Assembly: GCA_012842745.1 (NCBI GenBank) | Contig: DUSF01000044.1 | Location: 41,100-105,099 of the forward strand | DNA: 64,000 bases | Source: Bacillus sp. (in: firmicutes) | GTDB lineage: Bacteria; Bacillota; Bacilli; Bacillales; Bacillaceae_J | Direction of reading: 5' to 3' | Shown here: positions 8,420-16,197 of the stretch, one piece after another | Numbering within the stretch: the stretch's first letter is position 1 | How the letters are laid out: each line of letters starts with the position of its first letter | Program-made: the position numbers and the translations under genes | Notes under the pieces: model-generated | What the model was told of the DNA's origin: nothing | What the model saw: the letters and a program-made list of their open reading frames with translations, nothing else | The model's database searches: none

Positions 8420-9712
8420 ATGGCCTACGAAAACGAACAACTACATGAGGAAAAGGTGTTTAAAGATCCAGTCCATCGCTATGTGCATGTTCGCGATAAG
8501 CTAATATGGGATTTAATTGGTACCGCCGAATTCCAAAGGCTGCGAAGGATTCGCCAGCTTGGTACGACATTTTTCACGTTTCATGGAGCAGAGCATAGTC
8601 GTTTTAATCATTCTCTTGGCGTCTATGAAATTGTCAGAAGAATCATTGGCATTTTCCAAGGCCGCGAGCATTGGGATAATTCAGAGCGGTTATTATGCCT
8701 CTCGGCAGCCCTTTTGCACGATGTTGGCCACGGTCCGTTTTCCCATTCGTTCGAAAAGGTTTTTAACCTTGACCATGAGAAATGGACAAGAGCCATCATT
8801 ACTGGAGCCACAGAGATAAATAAAGTATTAAAAAAAGTGAGCGACGATTTTCCGCAAAAAGTTGCCGAGGTCATCGCGAAAACTTACGAAAATAAACTAG
8901 TTGTCAGCATGATTTCAAGTCAAATCGATGCCGACCGCATGGATTATTTGCAACGCGATGCTTTTTATACAGGGGTTAGTTACGGCCATTTCGATATGGA
9001 GCGTATCCTACGGGTTATGCGTCCGACTGAAGATCAAATCGTCATTAAAAAGAGCGGCATGCATGCGGTTGAAGATTATATTATGAGCCGCTATCAAATG
9101 TATTGGCAAGTTTATTTCCACCCTGTCACAAGAAGTGCAGAAGTAATTCTTACAAAAATTCTTCACCGCGCGAAAAAGTTATACGAGGAAGGCTATCAAT
9201 TTTCAATTGCCCCTACCCATTTTTATTCGCTATTTAATGGGAATGTAAGTCTTAAAGATTACTTGGCACTTGACGAATCGGTCATGCTATTCTTTTTCCA
9301 AAATTGGATGGGTGAAGATGATGCCATTTTAAAAGACCTATGTACTCGCTTTATGAACCGCAACCTTTTTAAGTACATAGAATTCAATCCTAATTCTGGA
9401 TACTTACAATTAATGGAATTGATGAAGCTTTTTAATGAAGCGGGTATTGATACGAATTACTACTTAGAGGTTGATTCTTCTTCTGATTTGCCTTACGATT
9501 TTTATCGTCCTGGTGAAGAAGGGGAGCGAATCCCGATTTATTTAGTAATGCCAAACGGTGATCTGCGAGAACTTTCTAGGGAATCAGAGATTGTTGAATC
9601 GATTTCTGGCAAAAAAAGAACAGACCATAAACTTTACTACCCGGAGGATTTTGTCGACAATCTTCCTGAAGGGGATGTTAAGAGACGGATAAAAGTAATA
9701 TTGCAAGGATAG
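8420..9712 (+). CDS. ywfO: HD-domain phosphohydrolase, YwfO-like
   Basis: 430 residues from ATG 8420, chosen over the in-frame ATG 8381 because AAAGGAG stands just before it and the product MAYENEQLHEEKVFKDPVHRYVHV matches the family start. The metal-dependent HD domain is complete: the first histidine and arginine in HGAEHSRFNHSLGVYEI, the HD pair in LLHDVGHGPFSHSFE, and the distal aspartate in SSQIDADRMDYLQRDAFYTGV. Related HD proteins hydrolyse nucleotides. The substrate of this one is inferred, not shown. The next gene starts 13 bases downstream, so the two are probably cotranscribed. Confidence 0.88.
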   Translation: MAYENEQLHEEKVFKDPVHRYVHVRDKLIWDLIGTAEFQRLRRIRQLGTTFFTFHGAEHSRFNHSLGVYEIVRRIIGIFQGREHWDNSERLLCLSAALLHDVGHGPFSHSFEKVFNLDHEKWTRAIITGATEINKVLKKVSDDFPQKVAEVIAKTYENKLVVSMISSQIDADRMDYLQRDAFYTGVSYGHFDMERILRVMRPTEDQIVIKKSGMHAVEDYIMSRYQMYWQVYFHPVTRSAEVILTKILHRAKKLYEEGYQFSIAPTHFYSLFNGNVSLKDYLALDESVMLFFFQNWMGEDDAILKDLCTRFMNRNLFKYIEFNPNSGYLQLMELMKLFNEAGIDTNYYLEVDSSSDLPYDFYRPGEEGERIPIYLVMPNGDLRELSRESEIVESISGKKRTDHKLYYPEDFVDNLPEGDVKRRIKVILQG

Positions 9713-9725
9713 GAGATGACACTTC

Positions 9726-10247
9726 GTGTTACAGGATCATGCCAAATTGATGCAAGTATTTTCATATGCGGGTGAAATCGTCGGTAGAAAAAAACTGCAA
9801 AAGATGATTTATATTGTCAAAAAACTACAGTTCCCTTTTAACGAAAAATATAATTTTCACTTTTTCGGCCCATATTCTGAAGAGCTAACATTACGAGTAG
9901 AAGAGCTTGAAAACAACGGCTTTTTAAATGAGCAAATGGAGAAAAAAGGTGGATATGTACAATACCGCTATACATTGTTGGAAGAAGGCAGAGAGTTTCT
10001 AAAACATTTTCAAGTGGACATGCCCCATTTGGAAACATGTGTGAAAAATATGAATGAGCAAAGCTCTCGTTTTTTAGAACTTGTATCAACAGTCCTTTAC
10101 TTTGAGGACCTTTCAAAAGAGCAAGTAAAGGAAAAAGTGTTTACATTAAAATTTAAACAGCGCTATACAGATGAAGAAGTTGAACAGGCATATCAATACA
10201 TCGAAACGCTCCGCGGACAAACAATAGTAATGGCTAGGTCAGTATAG
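9726..10247 (+). CDS. ywgA: YwgA family protein
   Basis: 173 residues, GTG start preceded by AGGAGATG. The N-terminus (LMQVFSYAGEIVGRKKLQKMIYIVKKL) and NFHFFGPYSEELTLRVEELENNGFL resemble a winged-helix protein of the YwgA family. The same order HD protein-YwgA occurs in B. subtilis. Function unknown; the context suggests it works with the HD hydrolase. Its stop codon lies inside the terminator hairpin. Confidence 0.8.
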   Translation: MLQDHAKLMQVFSYAGEIVGRKKLQKMIYIVKKLQFPFNEKYNFHFFGPYSEELTLRVEELENNGFLNEQMEKKGGYVQYRYTLLEEGREFLKHFQVDMPHLETCVKNMNEQSSRFLELVSTVLYFEDLSKEQVKEKVFTLKFKQRYTDEEVEQAYQYIETLRGQTIVMARSV

Positions 10248-10256
10248 ACCTAGCCA
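10231..10256. terminator. Shared terminator ywgA / tautomerase
   Basis: Perfect 10-bp stem TGGCTAGGTC / GACCTAGCCA with loop AGTATA. It overlaps the last codons of ywgA and lies just before the convergent tautomerase stop. GATCATTTTT follows on the plus strand. Confidence 0.7.
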
Positions 10257-10259
10257 TGA

Positions 10260-10445
10260 TCATTTTTCACTAGCCATTTTTCCGCCTACACAAAGATTTG
10301 TTTTTGGCATCTCTTCAATCATGACATGAACTCTATCAGCAGGTGCACCTGTAGTTTCAGCGACAGCTACCGTGACCTTTTCCGCTAAAGCCTTCTTTTG
10401 TTCATCAGTACGACCTTCTAACATTTTAATCGTGACATATGGCAT
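10260..10445 (-). CDS. 4-oxalocrotonate tautomerase family protein (YwhB-like)
   Basis: 61 residues from the ATG at 10445, which gives mature N-terminal Pro after methionine removal (M-PYVTIKMLEGRT). Pro-1 is the catalytic base in this family. The longer frame from 10472 would bury this proline and lacks a ribosome binding site, while AGGAGAG precedes 10445. Length and EGRTDEQKKALAEKVT, then the arginine in GAPADRVHVMIEEMPKTNLCVGG, are typical. The physiological substrate is unknown. It is a single gene on the minus strand. Confidence 0.9.
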   Translation of the reverse strand: MPYVTIKMLEGRTDEQKKALAEKVTVAVAETTGAPADRVHVMIEEMPKTNLCVGGKMASEK

Positions 10446-10654
10446 AATCCCATCTCTCCTTTTTTGGTTCATATGTATTTTTAAAAGCTTAAAACTACAT
10501 GAAATTATATCATAACGGATTTAGGGTGGGGAAATACGATAAGTCGAGAAAGATGAAGTTTTTGTGTTACGGTGCTAAAATAAGGATATCATGTTAATAA
10601 TAGTATTTTAACTAAAATGTTTATTATTTTAAAAGAAAAGAGGTGTCTATCTTT

Positions 10655-11146
10655 ATGAAAAAAAATCAATTTAATATTATAAAAAATGATTCAACTGATG
10701 GGCATGGCGGCTATGGCGTCGGGTCGGTTAGTTTAAATAATGTCTCGCCTGTCATTATTGATACGGAAAAACAAGAAGCCTTTATTGATATGGGAGCGCT
10801 TCATGCAAGAAGTGCGATTGAAAAGGGCATTAAGGTGACGGCTAACCGTGATGATGTGCCGAATGGTAAAACATATTGGGTCGTTTGGGTAACTGTTAAC
10901 CGCAATGAAAAAGGGCCTTATTATCACGGACTAGGAGCTTGTGAGCTTTTCATTGACAGTGATGCACGGCGCGGCTATAAATCAATGCCAGAGCATGTGA
11001 ATAATATGGACCGATCGCTAAAGGGCAGGGTCATCGTTGATAATATGGATGAACAATCAAGACACATATTAGGGGAATTTTTAAAAAATTTTAATGAGGA
11101 AATGTGGGCGAACACATCGGAGCAATTGAAAAAAGTATTGATTTGA
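10655..11146 (+). CDS. ywhD: YwhD family protein
   Basis: 163 residues from ATG 10655, with AAGAGGTG about 10 bases upstream. The GTG at 10643 overlaps that ribosome binding site and is rejected. The sequence (FNIIKNDSTDGHGGYGVGSVSLNNVSPVIID) matches the YwhD family, found near the same neighbours in B. subtilis. No signal peptide or membrane segment. The role is unknown; WVVWVTVNRNEKGPYYHGLGACELFID looks like a small beta-rich cytoplasmic domain. Confidence 0.8.
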   Translation: MKKNQFNIIKNDSTDGHGGYGVGSVSLNNVSPVIIDTEKQEAFIDMGALHARSAIEKGIKVTANRDDVPNGKTYWVVWVTVNRNEKGPYYHGLGACELFIDSDARRGYKSMPEHVNNMDRSLKGRVIVDNMDEQSRHILGEFLKNFNEEMWANTSEQLKKVLI

Positions 11147-11249
11147 AATATTTGAACTATTTTTGAACTTTCCGTAAATAGCTTGAGCTTTTTTCAAAAA
11201 AAAAGTAAACTAGTTTATAGTCTAAACACACACATAGACTAGGACAAAA

Positions 11250-11295
11250 AAAGAAACGAAGTGTCCCATATTGAGGAACACTTAGTTTCTTTTTT
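11250..11295. terminator. Bidirectional terminator ywhD / pbpG
   Basis: An imperfect long stem joins AAGAAACgAAGTGTcCC with GgGGaACACTTaGTTTCTT-type sequence and ends in TTTTTT. Convergent genes flank it, and A-runs on the left give T-runs on the minus strand. Confidence 0.75.
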
Positions 11296-11316
11296 CTTTG
11301 CGAAAAAACATTATTT

Positions 11317-13395
11317 TTACCACCATTTAAACAGTTTATCGAACCAGCCTTTTTTCGGTTGTTCCTCCTTACGATAGTTCCTATCTAGTTCTCCATCGCC
11401 ATTCGGCAAGTGAACAGAACAATATTCGGTTGGCTCCGTGCCTTCCACATAGTAGGATAAACGGGCGTTTTTGCAATTGCTTGTCGCAAGGTAACCGTTT
11501 GCTGGATCGACATAAGCTGGTATAACTCCTTTTGGCGGTTTAAACGTTACAAATGGCTTATCCTTTAAAACATCCTCCATATACTTTGCCCAAATTCGCT
11601 TCGCATACGCTCTTTCAGCGACAATGTCTATCGTTTTGTCACGGTCATAGCCAATCCAAACCCCTGTTACAAGCTGTGGTGTAAAGCCAATCATCCAGCT
11701 ATCAGTTGTTGTTGTCCCAGATTTTCCAGCATAAAGACGTGTCAATTGGTTGGCAATGGATTGGCCGGTCACGGAAGTATAGGCATTTAATTTTTTATCA
11801 AACATTCCCGTCATTAAATGAGCGGTAACGAAGGCAAGCGCTGGGTCCAAAATTTGTTCTTTTGTTTGCTCGTATTCATAAATCACTTCGCCATTATAAT
11901 TGGCAACTTTTTCAATAAAAATAGGTGCTACATTAGCGCCGCCGTTGGCAATCGTACCATAGGCTTTGACCATATCAATCATTTTCACTGTCGATGTGCC
12001 GAGCGCAAGTGATGGAACGGCATCAAGCTTGCTCGTTATGCCAAGTGTTTTTGCTGTTTCGACAAGTTTGTCAACACCTAAAAACATATGTGTTTTTACC
12101 GCATAAATATTATCAGATAAGGCAATCGCTTGTGCCATTGTAATGAAGTCGTTCGCATAATAATTATTATAATTGTCAGGACGATAAACCGACCGGCCTT
12201 CATCATATGGGAAACTCATTGGCTCGCTGCGCATGGTCGTTGAAGGTGTATATCCATGTGCAAGTGCCGCGTAATAGAGAAATGGCTTAAACGTGGAGCC
12301 TGGCATCCTCTCTGCCTGGGTGACCCGATTAAAAGGGCTTTTTGAATAATCACGACCACCAACTAACGCGCGCACCTTTCCCGTTTGTGGCTCCATTGAT
12401 AGTAAGGCAACTTGGATTTCCGACTCTGGGTTTATAATTGTGTTAATATGCGTTTCCGCTTTTTCCTGAGCATCTGGATCTAATGTTGTGTAAACACGAA
12501 GGCCGCCTAATTCGATTGTCCGTTCATCAAGTTGGACAACATTTTTTAAAGCAAGTTTAACAGCATCTTGAAAATAAGGTGCAAGTTCTTTATGGGTAAG
12601 TTCATGATCATTTTTAAATTGCAATGGTGCTTCAAAAGCGTTTATTAACTGGGCTTCCGTTATGGTGTCGTTATTCACCATCGACTGAAGTACGATTTTT
12701 TGTCTAGTCTTGGCCCTTTTTTCATCAACAAAAGGGGAGTAATAGCTCGGTCCTTTAGGAATACCGGCAAGCATAGTAGCTTCGCTTAATGAAAGCTCAT
12801 TTGCATGTTTATTAAAAAAATAGTTGGCAGCCGCTTCAATTCCATAGGCACCATGACCATAATAAATCGTGTTTAAATAGCCCTCGAGAATTTCATCTTT
12901 ACTATAGTTTGTTTCAAGCCTAATTGTATATAGAACTTCCTCAAATTTCCGCTTCCACGTTTTTTCATGCTCTAAAAATAAATTTTTTGCATATTGCTGG
13001 GTGATTGTGCTTGCACCTTGTACTTTAGCCATCGCCTTAAGATCAGCAAAGATGGCACCGAAAATTCTGTGAATATCAAAGCCATAGTGATTATAAAATT
13101 TTCGGTCTTCAATTGATATCGTGGCATCAATAACCTCTTGCGAAACTTCATTTAATGGAATCCAATAACGATTTTCCCCATTATGAACGCCTTCACCGAT
13201 TATTGTTTTTCCGTCACTAGCATAGTAGATTGTCGTTTGCGGCACCGAAAGTGGCGGCGGCCCTTTCATATAGCCATATGAGACTAAGCTAATAATTAAA
13301 ATAAGAAGTAAGATTAATAGGATGATTCCAATAACAAAAATAGCCCGTAGCCATTTTCGCGTTTTTTCAAGGTTTTCCTCGGTAATAAGCTCCAA
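11317..13395 (-). CDS. pbpG: Class A penicillin-binding protein (PBP2d-like)
   Basis: 692 residues, bifunctional glycosyltransferase/transpeptidase that polymerises and crosslinks peptidoglycan. One N-terminal membrane anchor (IFVIGIILLILLLILIISLVS) precedes the GT51 domain (catalytic glutamate in SIEDRKFYNHYGFD, then GASTITQQYAKNLFL). The transpeptidase follows with SxxK in PGSTFKPFLYYA, SxN in SDNIYA and KSGTT. The TTG at 13395 is preferred because AAGGGGGG lies 8 bases upstream; the ATG at 13428 has no ribosome binding site. Its place next to speE-speB matches ywhE, a sigma-F spore PBP in B. subtilis; a sporulation role is inferred. Confidence 0.9.
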   Translation of the reverse strand: MELITEENLEKTRKWLRAIFVIGIILLILLLILIISLVSYGYMKGPPPLSVPQTTIYYASDGKTIIGEGVHNGENRYWIPLNEVSQEVIDATISIEDRKFYNHYGFDIHRIFGAIFADLKAMAKVQGASTITQQYAKNLFLEHEKTWKRKFEEVLYTIRLETNYSKDEILEGYLNTIYYGHGAYGIEAAANYFFNKHANELSLSEATMLAGIPKGPSYYSPFVDEKRAKTRQKIVLQSMVNNDTITEAQLINAFEAPLQFKNDHELTHKELAPYFQDAVKLALKNVVQLDERTIELGGLRVYTTLDPDAQEKAETHINTIINPESEIQVALLSMEPQTGKVRALVGGRDYSKSPFNRVTQAERMPGSTFKPFLYYAALAHGYTPSTTMRSEPMSFPYDEGRSVYRPDNYNNYYANDFITMAQAIALSDNIYAVKTHMFLGVDKLVETAKTLGITSKLDAVPSLALGTSTVKMIDMVKAYGTIANGGANVAPIFIEKVANYNGEVIYEYEQTKEQILDPALAFVTAHLMTGMFDKKLNAYTSVTGQSIANQLTRLYAGKSGTTTTDSWMIGFTPQLVTGVWIGYDRDKTIDIVAERAYAKRIWAKYMEDVLKDKPFVTFKPPKGVIPAYVDPANGYLATSNCKNARLSYYVEGTEPTEYCSVHLPNGDGELDRNYRKEEQPKKGWFDKLFKWW

Positions 13396-13493
13396 TTCAA
13401 TTTCCCCCCTTTTCCGTGAGATGAGCATAGTAGTAGTATTGGAACTTTTTATTAAAAATAAACATATACGGCTCCCTAGTTAGAAAAAATCCC

Positions 13494-13521
13494 TTGAAAT
13501 TTCACTAGATTTCACTATAAT
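13494..13521 (+). promoter_or_regulatory. speE promoter
   Basis: -35 TTGAAA (13494-13499), 16-bp spacer, -10 TATAAT (13516-13521). It is about 125 bases upstream of the speE start. Confidence 0.75.
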
Positions 13522-13646
13522 CTGTATTTGTACTTTCTGTTTTTTCAGGAATTCCATCATTTTTATAGTTACATCGGGAATAGTAATAAAGCAGTGAAAA
13601 TTGTGGCATAAGGTTTTTTTACTTTATGGAAAGGAATGGAGAAAAG

Positions 13647-14474
13647 ATGGAATTATGGTTTACTGAGAAACAGACGGAAAGCTTTGGCATTACAGCGAAG
13701 ATTAAACAGACTTTACATACAGAACAAACTGAATTTCAAAGGTTAGATGTAGTTGAGACAGTACAATTTGGCAATATGCTAATTCTAGATGGAATGGTTA
13801 TGACTACAAAAAAGGATGAGTTTGTATACCATGAAATGGTTGCCCATGTTCCGTTGTTTTCGCATCCGAACCCTGAGGATGTTCTTGTTGTAGGCGGAGG
13901 GGACGGCGGTGTCATTCGTGAGGTTTTAAAGCATCCAAGCGTGAAAAAAGCGACTTTAGTTGAAATTGATGGTAAAGTAATTGAGTATTCTAAGAAATTT
14001 TTGCCGGAAATTGCTGGGGATCTTGAAAATTCACGTGTTGAGGTAATCGTTGGCGATGGCTTTATGCATATTGCTGAGGCGGAAAACAAGTATGATGTGA
14101 TTATGGTAGATTCAACAGAGCCAGTTGGGCCAGCTGTCAATCTATTTACGAAAGGATTTTATTCAGGTATTGCGAAAGCGTTGCGAGAAGATGGCCTTTT
14201 TGTAGCACAGACGGACAATCCCTGGTTTAAAGCGGATTTAATTCGTGATGTCCAGCGCGATGTGAAAGAGATTTTTCCAATCGTAAGGTTATATACGGCT
14301 AATGTTCCTACATATCCAAGCGGACTGTGGACTTTTACAATCGGTTCAAAAAAGCATGACCCATTAGCAGTGGAGGAAAGCCGTTTCCATGACATCGAAA
14401 CAAAGTACTATACAAAAGAACTACATAAAGCTGCGTTTGTTTTGCCGCGCTTTGTGGCAGATTTAACGAAATAA
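13647..14474 (+). CDS. speE: Spermidine synthase
   Basis: 275 residues from ATG 13647 (GGAATGGAG upstream). The earlier ATG at 13626 adds seven residues and lies before the ribosome binding site. It transfers aminopropyl from decarboxylated S-adenosylmethionine to putrescine. Motifs: [36 protein letters not shown] (SAM-like fold), [10 protein letters not shown] with the catalytic aspartate, and AQTDNPWF. Sequence is very close to B. subtilis SpeE throughout. Agmatinase speB follows in the same direction after a 177-bp spacer holding a 21-bp-period repeat array. Confidence 0.96.
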   Translation: MELWFTEKQTESFGITAKIKQTLHTEQTEFQRLDVVETVQFGNMLILDGMVMTTKKDEFVYHEMVAHVPLFSHPNPEDVLVVGGGDGGVIREVLKHPSVKKATLVEIDGKVIEYSKKFLPEIAGDLENSRVEVIVGDGFMHIAEAENKYDVIMVDSTEPVGPAVNLFTKGFYSGIAKALREDGLFVAQTDNPWFKADLIRDVQRDVKEIFPIVRLYTANVPTYPSGLWTFTIGSKKHDPLAVEESRFHDIETKYYTKELHKAAFVLPRFVADLTK

Positions 14475-14503
14475 GCTAGCGTAGAGTATGAGTACTGCTG
14501 TCT

Positions 14504-14630
14504 ATTGTCCTAATTTAGACGTTTATTGTCCGAGTTGCTCCCTTTATTGTCCAGTGGAAGATTATATTGTCTATCAACGGCAGTTTATTGTCCGAAAAAG
14601 CACTTTTATTGTCCGATTGCTAGTTATTGT
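14504..14630 (+). repeat. Array of ATTGTCC boxes at 21-bp period (array A)
   Basis: Boxes begin at 14504, 14525, 14546, 14566, 14587, 14608 and 14626 (intervals 21, 21, 20, 21, 21, 18). Five are exact ATTGTCC, one is ATTGTCT, and the last is truncated (ATTGTAA). TTT or TT usually precedes. The roughly 14 bases between boxes are not conserved. The array fills the speE-speB spacer and ends just before the speB ribosome binding site. Confidence 0.85.
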
Positions 14631-14651
14631 AAATATGGAGGTTTAAAAAAT

Positions 14652-15533
14652 ATGAGATTTGATGAAACATATTCAGGAAATGTTTTTATAAAAAGTCATC
14701 CGCATTTTGAAGAAAGCGAAGCCGTTTTATATGGAATGCCAATGGATTGGACCGTAAGCTTTCGTCCGGGCTCACGATTTGGTCCAGCACGAATTCGTGA
14801 AGTATCGGTTGGGTTGGAAGAATATAGTGCTTATTTAGACCGAGAGTTGGAAGAGGTTAAATATTATGATGCCGGTGATATTCCGCTTCCGTTTGGCAAT
14901 GCCCAAAGAAGCCTTGATATGATTGAGGAGTTTGTCGATGGAATTTTAGCGGCAGATAAGTTTCCACTTGGAATGGGTGGCGAGCACTTAGTTACATGGC
15001 CAGTTATTCGAGCGATGTACAAAAAATATCCGGATTTAGCAATTATACATATGGATGCACATACTGATCTTCGCGAGGACTACGAAGGGGAACCATTATC
15101 ACACTCAACACCCATTCGCAAAGCAGCAGAATTGATAGGGCCAACGAATGTATTTTCTTTCGGTATTCGCTCTGGGATGAAAGAAGAATTCGAGTGGGCT
15201 AAAGAAGTAGGCATGTATATTGCGAAGTTTGAAGTACTAGAGCCATTGAAGGAAATTTTACCGAAGCTTGCTGGCCGTCCAGTTTATGTTACGATTGATA
15301 TTGATGTATTGGACCCAGCATTTGCACCTGGGACAGGAACAGTTGACGCAGGTGGCATTACTTCCCGTGAACTACTTGCCTCCATCCATGAAATTGCCAA
15401 ATCTGATATAAAAGTAGTCGGAGCAGACTTAGTTGAGGTTGCCCCAATCTACGACCCATCTGAACAAACAGCCAATACAGCAAGCAAATTGCTGCGTGAA
15501 ATGATTTTAGGCTGGGTACAGAAAAGAAAATAG
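14652..15533 (+). CDS. speB: Agmatinase
   Basis: 293 residues from ATG 14652 (GGAGG about 10 bases upstream). The reading frame stays open to 14526 through the repeat array, but that part encodes an artefactual YCP-rich peptide. It hydrolyses agmatine to putrescine and urea, feeding SpeE. Ureohydrolase metal ligands are all visible: GMGGEHLVTWP (His), HMDAHTDLRE (Asp, His, Asp) and TIDIDVLDPAFAPGTGT (two Asp). The order speE-speB is that of B. subtilis ywhF-ywhG. A strong terminator follows. Confidence 0.95.
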   Translation: MRFDETYSGNVFIKSHPHFEESEAVLYGMPMDWTVSFRPGSRFGPARIREVSVGLEEYSAYLDRELEEVKYYDAGDIPLPFGNAQRSLDMIEEFVDGILAADKFPLGMGGEHLVTWPVIRAMYKKYPDLAIIHMDAHTDLREDYEGEPLSHSTPIRKAAELIGPTNVFSFGIRSGMKEEFEWAKEVGMYIAKFEVLEPLKEILPKLAGRPVYVTIDIDVLDPAFAPGTGTVDAGGITSRELLASIHEIAKSDIKVVGADLVEVAPIYDPSEQTANTASKLLREMILGWVQKRK

Positions 15534-15538
15534 CCATT

Positions 15539-15576
15539 AAAAAAACACTTGTGGACTTATGGACAAGTGTTTTTTT
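15539..15576 (+). terminator. speB terminator
   Basis: Stem AAAAAAACACTTGT / ACAAGTGTTTTTTT around GGACTTATGG. The final T run directly abuts the first box of array B. Confidence 0.9.
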
Positions 15577-15666
15577 ATTGTCGGAAAACGGGAATTTATT
15601 GTCCGTTATTACATTTTATTGTCCAGAAATCCCCTTATATTGTCCGGGAATCGTAACTTATTGTCC
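15577..15666 (+). repeat. Array of ATTGTCC boxes at 21-bp period (array B)
   Basis: Boxes begin at 15577 (ATTGTCG), 15598, 15618, 15639 and 15660 (intervals 21, 20, 21, 21). The last four are exact ATTGTCC. Spacers are unrelated to one another. The array lies between the speB terminator and the GntR promoter. Confidence 0.85.
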
Positions 15667-15721
15667 AATTACCATAAAAAGGAGAATAAGTCTGCCGCCC
15701 AATTTGCCACAAATCTTATTA

Positions 15722-15749
15722 TTGACAATACTGTATTATTCACTATAAT
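15722..15749 (+). promoter_or_regulatory. Promoter of the GntR-ABC operon
   Basis: -35 TTGACA (15722-15727), 16-bp spacer, -10 TATAAT (15744-15749). This is a near-consensus sigma-A promoter, about 60 bases upstream of the regulator gene. Confidence 0.85.
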
Positions 15750-15754
15750 ACAGT
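15730..15754. promoter_or_regulatory. Palindromic operator over the GntR-ABC promoter
   Basis: Perfect inverted repeat of 10-bp arms, ACTGTATTAT and ATAATACAGT, around TCACT. It spans the promoter spacer and the whole -10 element. GntR/YtrA-type regulators bind such palindromes and repress their own operons. That the downstream GntR protein binds here is inferred. Confidence 0.75.
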
Positions 15755-15807
15755 TATAACACATAATACAACTAACACAGCAAGATGAGAGGAGGCTAAC
15801 CAAAAAC

Positions 15808-16197
15808 ATGTTCCAATTAGATATCCGCAGCCGGGTGCCCATCTATGAACAGCTCGTCGAAAAGTTGAAAGACTTAATTATTAATGAAGTGTTAAAAGCA
15901 GACGAACAATTGCCGTCCGTTCGCCAGATGGCAAAGGATTTAACAATCAATCCGAATACGATTCAAAAGGCATACCGTGAATTAGAACATCAAGGCTATA
16001 TTTACTCAGTGCCAGGGAAGGGCAGTTTTGTCACACCGCCGTCAGAGATCAACAAGGGGGAAAAGGTGAAGAAGATGAAACAAGAATTAATGAAATTAAT
16101 TTCCGAAGCCATTTTTCTAGGAGTGGAAAAAGAGGAGATTGTTTCACTCATTGAAGAGGCGGAAAAGTCAATCAAAGGAGGGGAGAAGCATGATTGA
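15808..16197 (+). CDS. GntR family transcriptional regulator, YtrA subfamily
   Basis: 129 residues. The N-terminal winged helix-turn-helix (SRVPIYEQLVEKLKDLIINEVL ... LPSVRQMAKDLTINPNTIQKAYRELEHQGYIYSVPGKGSFV) is classic GntR. The C-terminal part is only a short helical tail of about 50 residues, which defines the YtrA subfamily. Such regulators are encoded first in operons with ABC transporters, as here. The ATPase gene starts inside its 3' end (8-base overlap). A perfect 25-bp palindrome covers the promoter, so autorepression is likely. The inducer cannot be read; cell-wall stress is the signal for the B. subtilis relative. Confidence 0.9.
   Translation: MFQLDIRSRVPIYEQLVEKLKDLIINEVLKADEQLPSVRQMAKDLTINPNTIQKAYRELEHQGYIYSVPGKGSFVTPPSEINKGEKVKKMKQELMKLISEAIFLGVEKEEIVSLIEEAEKSIKGGEKHD

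Noticed and set aside
13429..13480. Sigma-F promoter of pbpG
   Set aside because: GTATA is present on the minus strand, but no GG-containing -10 lies at the right distance.
14504..14630. CRISPR array
   Set aside because: The conserved part is only 7-10 bases, spacers are about 14 bases, and no cas genes lie nearby.
14526..14651. In-frame upstream extension of speB with a YCP-rich heptapeptide
   Set aside because: It is a translation of array A. The ribosome binding site and family start are at 14652, and a 20-bp step disrupts the heptad.
15551..15759. Two overlapping small reading frames of about 65 codons
   Set aside because: They are translations of array B in two frames, with no ribosome binding site or recognisable product. 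The 20-bp step shifts the pattern between frames.
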